Assembly (NCBI RefSeq): GCF_000708885.1
Contig: NZ_JEOE01000025.1
Coordinates: 1-38,453 of the forward strand
DNA: 38,453 nucleotides
Direction: 5' to 3'
Source: Cellulomonas sp. HZM
GTDB lineage: Bacteria; Actinomycetota; Actinomycetes; Actinomycetales; Cellulomonadaceae
Every line of letters begins with the position of its first letter. Position 1 is the first letter of the stretch. The position numbers and the translations under genes were made by a program. Below are positions 32,753 to 38,453 of the stretch, one piece after another. The notes beneath the pieces were generated by a model, which did not search any database, was not told the origin of the DNA, and worked only from the letters and a program-made list of their open reading frames with translations.

Positions 32753-35278
32753 CTAGCCGTCCGGGTTCGTCGCGCGCGAGCCCGGATGGCTCACGTCGAC
32801 CGTGTGCCGCAGGTCGCCCGACGAGCGGCCCGCGCGCAGCTGGTACGTCCCGGCGGGGGTCACCCAGCCGTGGCGTTCCTCGTCCCACGTGCGGAACGCC
32901 GAGGCGTCCACCCGCACGCGGGCCGTCGTGCTCTCGCCGGGCTCGGCGTGCACGACAGCGAAACCGCCGAGCCAGCGCACCGGCCGGTCGCCCGAAGGCG
33001 ACCCCACCGGGGGCTCGACGTAGACCTGGACGACCTCGCGCGCCGCGCGCCGGCCGGTGTTGGTGACGGTCACGTCGACGACGACGGACCCGTCCTCGAG
33101 CACGCCCGCCACCGCGGCGTCGTGCTCCCACGTCGACCACCCGAGGCCATGGCCGAACGGCGCCGCGGGCGTGCGGCCGAGCCGCAGCCACGAGCGGTAG
33201 CCGACGTGGACGCCGTCGGTGTAGTCGATCACCCCGTCGACCGGGACCGCGTCGGGCACCGGCACGTCGGCCTCGGACGCGGGCAGCGTCCAGGGCAGCC
33301 GGCCCGCGGGCTCGGTGCGGCCCGCGAGCACGTCGCCGAGCGCCTCGGGCCACTCCTGGCCGCCGAGCCACGCCCACAGCACGCACGGGACCTCGTCGAG
33401 CCACGGCAGGACGACGGGCGCCCCCGCGTTGACCACGACGACCGTGCGCGGGTTGGCCGCGTGCACGGCCTTGACCAGCTGGTCCTGGTTGCCGGGCAGC
33501 GCGAGCGAGGTGCGGTCGTAGCCCTCGGACTCGATCTCCTCGTTGGTGCCGACGACGACGATCGCGACGTCCGCCTGCTCTGCGGCGGCGACCGCCTCGA
33601 CGAGCAGCTCGTCCGCGCTCTTCACCGGGACGCGGTGCACCAGCTCGGCACGTGCGAACGACGCGTAGCCGACGGGGTGCACGGCCTGGACGGTCGCGTC
33701 GAGCTCGACCGTCGTCGGCTCGTCGACCTCGATCCGCAGCACCACCGGCGCGGGGGCGTTGACGCTCGAGTCGAGGATGACCTCGGCGCCCACCACCTGC
33801 TCCGACGTGGACAGCTCGCGCCCGCCGATGACGATCCGGTGGCGCCCGACCGTGCCGACGCCGACCTCGTGCGTGCCCGGCTCGCGCAGCGCGACCGTCG
33901 TGCGGATGCGCACGCTCGCCGCGTGCTCCGCGGGCTCGCGCAGCCAGCCGCCCCACTCGGTGCGGACGGCGGAGTCGATCACCGTGCCGTCGGCGTCGAG
34001 CACCTCGACGAGAGCGCCGACCGAGCCGTCGGGAGCGGTGCAGCGCGTCGCGAGGTCGAGCGTCGGGGGCAGGAACCGCGAGACGGCGCCGGCGTGGACG
34101 TCGACGTCGGCGCCGAGAGCGGCACCGATCGCGTCCTGCAGCGTCGAGCTGCGGTCGGGCCGCACGTACGCCGAGCCGCCGCCCTGCACGAACGGGGCCG
34201 CGCCGTTGGGGCCGACGAGCGCGACGGTCGCGACGTCGTCGACGCCGAGCGGGAGCACCCCGCCCTCGTCACGCAGCACGACCATCGACCGAGCCACGAG
34301 CGTGCGCAGCACGTCCGGGACGTCGACGTCGTGCACGTGGTCGCGCAGCGCGCCGGACGGCTCGCAGCCCTCGAGCGCACCGACGCGCTGCGCGAGAAGA
34401 AGGAGGCGGTCGACCTTCTCGTCGATCGTCGCCTCGTCGACCTCGCCCGCGAGCACCGCCGCGAGCAGGCCGTCGCCCCACACCCCGTCCGGGCCGGGCA
34501 TCTGCAGGTCCAGCCCGCCGTGCGCTGCGGCCGCGACCGACTTGGTCGCGACCCAGTCGCTCACGACGACGCCGTCGAAGCCCCACTCCGCCTTGAGCAC
34601 GTCGTGCAGCAGCTCGCGGTGCTCGAGCGCGGGGGCGGCCGTGGTGCCGGTGTCGATGCCCGAGTAGGCGCCCATGAGCGACCAGGCGCGGGCCTCGGCG
34701 ACGAGGCGCTCGAACGGCGCGAGGTAGACCTCGCGCAGCGTGCGCTCGTCGACGCGGGACAGGTAGGAGGTGCGCTGCGTCTCGGAGTCGTTCGCGACGA
34801 AGTGCTTGACGCACATGCCGACGCCGCGCTCCTGGGCAGCGCGCACGACGTGCACCGCGATGTCGCCCGTGAGCAGCGGGTCCTCCGAGTAGCACTCGAA
34901 GTGCCGGCCGCCGACGGGCGTGCGCTGCAGGTTGACCTGCGGGGCGAGCACGACGTCGACGCCGTGGCGACGCGCCTCGGACGCGAAGGCCGCACCCACC
35001 TCGTCGGCCAGGTCGACGTCCCACGTCGCGGCGAGCGCGCTCGGGGCGGGGAACGATGCGGACGTCTCGGCGCCGTCCTCGGACACGCCGCGAACGCCGG
35101 CGGGGCCGTCCGAGAGGTGCATCGCACGCAGGCCGATCCGCTCGACCGCGGTGGTGCTCCACAGGCCGGCACCGACCAGCAGGCGGACCTTCTCCTCGAG
35201 CGTCAGCTGCGAGCGCAGCTGCGCGAGGTCGGTCGCCGGGCGGTCTGCCGTCGGCTGCAAGGCGGTGTCGAGGGACAC
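32753..35278 (-). CDS. Cytoplasmic GH3 beta-glucosidase with PA14-like insert
   Basis: This encodes 841 residues from the GTG at 35278 (GGAG ten bases upstream). Earlier GTG codons at 35323 and 35335 are possible but the latter lies inside the likely -10. There is no signal peptide. The N-domain shows LSDGPAGVRG, KHFVANDSETQR (K158, H159) and the nucleophile D241 in GFDGVVVSDW. The second domain contains an insert of about 150 residues resembling PA14 (TRCTAPDGSVGALVEVLDAD onward), then EEIESEGYDRTSLALPGNQ, the typical acid/base region, and a C-terminal Fn3-like domain (VVDVTVTNTGRRAAREVVQV). This layout matches broad beta-glucosidases of the Kluyveromyces BglI type. It likely splits imported beta-glucan oligosaccharides to glucose. 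Confidence 0.93.
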   Translation of the reverse strand: MSLDTALQPTADRPATDLAQLRSQLTLEEKVRLLVGAGLWSTTAVERIGLRAMHLSDGPAGVRGVSEDGAETSASFPAPSALAATWDVDLADEVGAAFASEARRHGVDVVLAPQVNLQRTPVGGRHFECYSEDPLLTGDIAVHVVRAAQERGVGMCVKHFVANDSETQRTSYLSRVDERTLREVYLAPFERLVAEARAWSLMGAYSGIDTGTTAAPALEHRELLHDVLKAEWGFDGVVVSDWVATKSVAAAAHGGLDLQMPGPDGVWGDGLLAAVLAGEVDEATIDEKVDRLLLLAQRVGALEGCEPSGALRDHVHDVDVPDVLRTLVARSMVVLRDEGGVLPLGVDDVATVALVGPNGAAPFVQGGGSAYVRPDRSSTLQDAIGAALGADVDVHAGAVSRFLPPTLDLATRCTAPDGSVGALVEVLDADGTVIDSAVRTEWGGWLREPAEHAASVRIRTTVALREPGTHEVGVGTVGRHRIVIGGRELSTSEQVVGAEVILDSSVNAPAPVVLRIEVDEPTTVELDATVQAVHPVGYASFARAELVHRVPVKSADELLVEAVAAAEQADVAIVVVGTNEEIESEGYDRTSLALPGNQDQLVKAVHAANPRTVVVVNAGAPVVLPWLDEVPCVLWAWLGGQEWPEALGDVLAGRTEPAGRLPWTLPASEADVPVPDAVPVDGVIDYTDGVHVGYRSWLRLGRTPAAPFGHGLGWSTWEHDAAVAGVLEDGSVVVDVTVTNTGRRAAREVVQVYVEPPVGSPSGDRPVRWLGGFAVVHAEPGESTTARVRVDASAFRTWDEERHGWVTPAGTYQLRAGRSSGDLRHTVDVSHPGSRATNPDG

Positions 35279-35336
35279 GTTCGGGCTGCTCCATCCAAGG
35301 ACGTCGTTGTCGTCGTGCGGCACATCAAAGCACACA

Positions 35337-35354
35337 TTACTAACTTGTCAGTAA
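35337..35354. promoter_or_regulatory. 18-bp operator between GH3 and tetR genes
   Basis: TTACTAACTTGTCAGTAA is a dyad with arms TTACTnAC/GTnAGTAA and one mismatched pair, a usual size and form for TetR-family sites. It overlaps the likely -10 of the GH3 gene (TAATGT on the minus strand, 35339-35334) and a -35-like TTGTCA (35345-35350) for tetR. It would let the adjacent TetR protein repress both directions. Confidence 0.65.
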
Positions 35355-35382
35355 GGCCGATGGTCACAGTATGGTTGCGGTC

Positions 35383-36051
35383 ATGGACGACGACGTGCCA
35401 CCGGGTGACGCCTCCCCGACCCCGCGCCCCAAGGCGCGCCGCCCCCGCAAGGGGACCGCCGAGCGACGCGCGGAGATCCTGCGCGCCGCGGCCAACACCT
35501 TCGGCTCGAAGGGCTACAAGAACGGCTCGCTCACCGACGTCGCGGAGCAGGTCGGCATCACCCACGCAGGTGTGCTGCACCACTTCGGCACCAAGGAGCA
35601 GCTGCTCATCGAGGTGCTCGAGTACCGCGACAAGGAGGACGTGCGCGACCTCGAGGGTCAGCACATCCCCGGAGGTCAGGAGCTTTTCGCGCACCTGGTG
35701 CGCACCGCGCGCATGAACGTCGACCGACGCGGGATCGTGCAGGGCTACTCGGTTCTCACGGGCGAGTCCGTGACCGAGAACCACCCCGCGCGGGCCTGGG
35801 TCACCGAGCGCTTCGAGGTGCTGCGCGGCGAGATCGCCGACGCGATCGACGACATCTCGGGCGGGCGCGTGCCGCACCAGGACGCGGTGCTTGCCGCGAG
35901 CGCGATCATCGGCGTGATGGACGGCCTGCAGGTGCAGTGGCTGCTCGACGAGACCGTCGACCTGCCCGAGTCCACGACCTTCGCGATCGAGGCGATCCTG
36001 TCCGCGACGCTCGTCAAGGGGCACGCACCGCGCACCGAGACGACGCAGTAG
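35383..36051 (+). CDS. TetR-family transcriptional regulator
   Basis: This encodes 222 residues. The DNA-binding domain is RRAEILRAAANTFGSKGYKN, then GSLTDVAEQVGITHAGVLHH and FGTKEQLLIEVL (about 28-80), the TetR N-terminal helix-turn-helix. The C-terminal half is a helical ligand-binding domain of unknown effector. The ATG at 35383 is preferred to 35371: TATGGT (35370-35375) lies seven bases upstream and no ribosome site is visible, suggesting a leaderless mRNA. It is divergent from the GH3 gene with an 18-bp dyad between, so it probably controls beta-glucoside use. The effector may be a beta-glucoside. Confidence 0.92.
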   Translation: MDDDVPPGDASPTPRPKARRPRKGTAERRAEILRAAANTFGSKGYKNGSLTDVAEQVGITHAGVLHHFGTKEQLLIEVLEYRDKEDVRDLEGQHIPGGQELFAHLVRTARMNVDRRGIVQGYSVLTGESVTENHPARAWVTERFEVLRGEIADAIDDISGGRVPHQDAVLAASAIIGVMDGLQVQWLLDETVDLPESTTFAIEAILSATLVKGHAPRTETTQ

Positions 36052-36058
36052 CGGCACT

Positions 36059-36084
36059 CAGGCACTTCACAGGAACCGCCCAGG
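36059..36084 (+). promoter_or_regulatory. Three CAGG direct repeats at 11-bp spacing, candidate response-regulator box
   Basis: CAGG occurs at 36059, 36070 and 36081, exactly 11 bp apart, that is on one face of the helix. It lies between the tetR stop and the response regulator start. Direct repeats with this spacing are typical of OmpR-family binding sites, and CAGG cores are reported for actinobacterial regulators such as MprA. It suggests autoregulation. Confidence 0.6.
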
Positions 36085-36116
36085 CGTTCGGCAGCCTGGG
36101 GCGCGACGCTGAGGTC

Positions 36117-36848
36117 ATGTCGATCACAGCCTCCCGCCCGCAGCCCCTCACGCGCGCCGACGGCTCCCCCGTGCGCGCCCTCGTCGTCGACGACGAGCCG
36201 ACCCTCGCCGAGCTCCTCTCCACCGCGCTGCGGTACGAGGGCTGGCAGGTCGAGCACGCCCTCAACGGCATCAGCGCGGTCCGCCGCGCCAAGGAGCTCG
36301 ACCCGGACGTCATCGTCCTGGACGTCATGCTCCCCGACCTGTCCGGCCTCGAGGTGCTGCGCCGCGTGCGCGACACGCACCCCAACGTGCCGGTGCTGTT
36401 CCTGACGGCGCGCGACGCGGTGGAGGACCGCATCGCGGGGCTCACCGCGGGCGGCGACGACTACGTCACCAAGCCGTTCAGCCTCGAGGAGGTCGTCGCC
36501 CGGCTGCGTGCGCTGCTGCGCCGCACGGGTGCGACGACCGCTCGCGACGACGCGGTGCTCGTCGTCGGCGACCTCGTGATGGACGAGGACAGCCACGAGG
36601 TGACGCGCGCCGGCACCGACATCCGCCTCACCGCGACCGAGTTCGAGCTGCTGCGGTACTTCATGCGCAACCCCAAGCGCGTGCTGTCGAAGGCGCAGAT
36701 CCTCGACCGCGTGTGGCAGTACGACTTCGGCGGGCAGGCCAACATCGTCGAGCTCTACGTGTCCTACCTGCGACGCAAGATCGACAAGGGCCGCGAGCCG
36801 ATGCTGCACACGCTGCGCGGCGTGGGTTACGTGCTCAAGCCCGCGTGA
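36117..36848 (+). CDS. OmpR-family response regulator
   Basis: This encodes 243 residues from an ATG with GAGG three bases upstream. The receiver domain shows the acidic pair D25-D26 (LVVDDEPT), phospho-acceptor D69 (VIVLDVMLPD), T97 (FLTAR) and K119 (VTKPF). A winged-helix DNA-binding domain follows (IRLTATEFELLRYFMRNPKR, VWQYDFGGQANIVELYVSYL, RGVGYVLKP). The whole resembles MprA/TcrX-type regulators of actinobacteria. Its stop overlaps the ATG of the histidine kinase by one base. The signal and regulon cannot be read here. Confidence 0.95.
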   Translation: MSITASRPQPLTRADGSPVRALVVDDEPTLAELLSTALRYEGWQVEHALNGISAVRRAKELDPDVIVLDVMLPDLSGLEVLRRVRDTHPNVPVLFLTARDAVEDRIAGLTAGGDDYVTKPFSLEEVVARLRALLRRTGATTARDDAVLVVGDLVMDEDSHEVTRAGTDIRLTATEFELLRYFMRNPKRVLSKAQILDRVWQYDFGGQANIVELYVSYLRRKIDKGREPMLHTLRGVGYVLKPA

Positions 36849-38453
36849 TGCGCTGGACGCTGCGGCGGCGCCTCGTCGTGATGGTCGTCGCGCTCGTGGC
36901 GGTGGTCGCGGTCGGGATGGGTGCGTTCTCGGCGCTCGCGCTGCACACGTCGCTCACCAACCAGGTCGACGAGCAGCTGCGGGCTGCGCACCAGCGGGCC
37001 TCGAACGCGCCGATGTGGCTGACGAACGGCAACGGGCAGTCGTCGGGCCAGCCGACGTCGGGCGACTCGGACGACCGTCGGCCCTCCCCCGGCAACCTGC
37101 AGCCCGGCCAGGCCACGGGCACGGTCAACCTCTTCTCCGACGGCGACGAGGTGCGCGCGGACTACATCGACGACACCGGGACGCTGCAGCAGCTCGACGA
37201 CGCGCAGGTGACGACCCTGCTCGCCGTGCCGCAGGACGACGACGTGCACGTCGTCGACCTCGGCGACCTCGGCTCCTACCGCGCGCTGTCCGGCACGGGC
37301 CGCAGCGGCGCGACCGCGGTGACCGCGCTGCCGACGACCGCGGTCACGCACACCGTCACCACGTTCGTGCTGGTCGAGAGCGTGATCGCGCTCCTCGCGC
37401 TGCTCGCCGCCGGCACCGCCGGCCTCGTGCTCGTGCGCCGTGAGCTGCGCCCCCTCGACCGCGTCGCCGCGACCGCGACCCGCGTCACGCAGCTCCCCCT
37501 CGACCGCGGCGAGGTCGACCTGGCCGAGCGCGTCCCCGAGCGCGACACCGACCCCGCGACCGAGGTGGGGCAGGTCGGCTCGGCGCTCAACCAGCTCCTC
37601 GGGCACGTCGGCGCCGCGCTCTCCGCGCGGCACGAGTCCGAGGTGCAGGTGCGCCAGTTCGTCGCCGACGCGAGCCACGAGCTGCGCACACCGCTCGCGT
37701 CGATCCGCGGCTACGCCGAGCTGGTGCGACGCTCCGACGAGGTGCTGCCCGACGGTGCGGTCACCGCGATGGGACGCATCGAGTCCGAGGCGTCGCGCAT
37801 GACGACGCTCGTCGAGGACATGCTGCTGCTCGCACGGCTCGACGCGGGCCGGCCGCTCGAGGCAGAGCCCGTCGACCTGACGATGCTCGCGCTCGACGCG
37901 GTCGGCGACGCGCACGCCGCAGGCCCCGACCACGTGTGGCTGCTCGACGTGCCGGACGCCGAGGAGTCCGATGACCAGCTCGTCGTGACAGGCGACGAGC
38001 ACCGGCTGCGGCAGGTGTTCGCGAACCTGCTGGCCAACGCGCGCCTGCACACCCCCGCGGGGACGACGGTGACCGTGCGCGTGCGGCCGGAGCCCGCGGC
38101 GTCTGGTGCGGTGCCGAGCGCAGCGCCGAGCGCAGTGGCGGGTGCGGTGGCGGGTGCTGTGCCGAGCGCAGTGGCGGGTGCTGTGCCGAGCGCGGAGGCG
38201 GGTCCCGCGCGCGGGGTCGCCGGCGTGCGGGTCGAGGTCGTCGACGACGGCCCCGGCATCCCCGACGAGCTGCGCGACCGCCTGTTCCAGCGGTTCACGC
38301 GCGGCGACGCGTCCCGCACGCGCGGCAGCGGCTCGACCGGACTGGGACTCGCGATCGTGCAGGCGGTCGTCGGCGCGCACGGCGGCACGATCGAGGCCAC
38401 CCCGACCCCTGGCGGCGGCACGACGTTCACGGTCCTGCTCCCCTCGTCGGCCC
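36848..38453 (+). CDS. Sensor histidine kinase, 3'-truncated by window edge
   Basis: This frame has no stop within the window; 535 residues are visible and only the last few are probably missing. Two membrane helices (about 9-32, LVVMVVALVAVVAVGMGAFS, and about 175-197) flank an outside sensor domain of about 140 residues. HAMP-like linker LVRRELRPLDRVAATATRVT follows, then HisKA with H277 in FVADASHELRTPLASIRGYA. The ATPase domain has N-box VFANLLANARLHT, G1 VVDDGPGIPDELRDRLFQRF and G2 GSTGLGLAIVQAVVGAHGG. Between N-box and G1 lies an unusual Ala/Val/Gly/Pro/Ser-rich insert (38101-38210). It pairs with the regulator immediately upstream. Confidence 0.95.
   Translation, partial: MRWTLRRRLVVMVVALVAVVAVGMGAFSALALHTSLTNQVDEQLRAAHQRASNAPMWLTNGNGQSSGQPTSGDSDDRRPSPGNLQPGQATGTVNLFSDGDEVRADYIDDTGTLQQLDDAQVTTLLAVPQDDDVHVVDLGDLGSYRALSGTGRSGATAVTALPTTAVTHTVTTFVLVESVIALLALLAAGTAGLVLVRRELRPLDRVAATATRVTQLPLDRGEVDLAERVPERDTDPATEVGQVGSALNQLLGHVGAALSARHESEVQVRQFVADASHELRTPLASIRGYAELVRRSDEVLPDGAVTAMGRIESEASRMTTLVEDMLLLARLDAGRPLEAEPVDLTMLALDAVGDAHAAGPDHVWLLDVPDAEESDDQLVVTGDEHRLRQVFANLLANARLHTPAGTTVTVRVRPEPAASGAVPSAAPSAVAGAVAGAVPSAVAGAVPSAEAGPARGVAGVRVEVVDDGPGIPDELRDRLFQRFTRGDASRTRGSGSTGLGLAIVQAVVGAHGGTIEATPTPGGGTTFTVLLPSSA
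38101..38210 (+). repeat. In-frame repeats inside the histidine kinase ATP-binding domain
   Basis: Two near-identical 24-bp units (38150-38173 and 38174-38197), plus shorter GTGCCGAGCGCAGTGGCGGG pieces upstream, encode AVPSAVAGAVPSAEAG-like sequence. The insert separates N-box and G1 by about 65 residues, against roughly 25-35 in typical kinases. It lies where a flexible loop is tolerated. Confidence 0.85.

Noticed and set aside
35333..35335. GTG at 35335 as the GH3 start
   Set aside because: It falls within the likely -10 element (TAATGT, 35339-35334) and next to the operator. The GTG at 35278 has a ribosome site and gives a usual GH3 N-terminus. The intermediate GTG at 35323 cannot be excluded.

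Overview
This window is very GC-rich, with GTG/ATG starts, many 4-bp start/stop overlaps and long antisense shadow frames. That points to an actinobacterium. Secreted and cytoplasmic beta-glucan enzymes, an Opp-type importer, a DUF222/HNH gene and a stand-alone LigD-type polymerase suggest a Cellulomonas-like member of the Micrococcales; this placement is inference from content. I see no insertion sequence, prophage or CRISPR, and no gene-free stretch above about 300 bases. The longest gaps are about 250 bp and hold short repeats or candidate operators.

Layout. 1-2500: the 3' part of a DUF222/HNH endonuclease gene and a small membrane protein whose stop codon lies in a 37-bp tandem duplication. 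2500-6800 (minus): 5'-3' exonuclease and a DUF4203-like membrane protein, then an ECF-type sigma factor with eight His/Asp octapeptide repeats and its putative membrane anti-sigma partner. 6911-9190 (minus): a ParA/MinD-like ATPase with an altered P-loop and an RsbW-like ATP-binding protein. 9314-13147 (plus): a LigD-type polymerase, a DHA2-type MFS transporter and a DUF3806-like protein with pentapeptide repeats, in one overlapping operon. 13200-18159 (minus): a small hypothetical gene, tRNA-Thr(CGU) with promoter and terminator, the coupled run tmk-holB-secreted TAP-like hydrolase, and a Gfo/Idh/MocA oxidoreductase. 18321-22589 (plus): a FUSC-like membrane protein, a GH13 enzyme and a secreted GH64 beta-1,3-glucanase with a CBM13 domain. 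22596-26328 (minus): topA and a PAP2 phosphatase. 26465-35278 (minus): GH3 beta-glucosidase, solute-binding lipoprotein, ATPase, two permeases and a second ATPase. 35383-38453 (plus): a divergent TetR regulator, then an OmpR-type response regulator and its histidine kinase, cut by the window end.

How it fits together. The clearest system is a candidate beta-glucan utilisation set. GH64 would cut beta-1,3-glucan outside the cell, the Opp/Dpp-type transporter (26465-32551) would import oligosaccharides, and the cytoplasmic GH3 enzyme (32753-35278) would hydrolyse them. Each control region carries a readable dyad: an 18-bp palindrome between GH3 and tetR, a LacI/CebR-like box before the binding-protein gene, and a 19-bp dyad on the GH64 promoter. 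A second theme is in-frame tandem repeats in functionally important proteins: sigma factor, DUF3806 protein, HNH protein and the ATP-binding domain of the histidine kinase.
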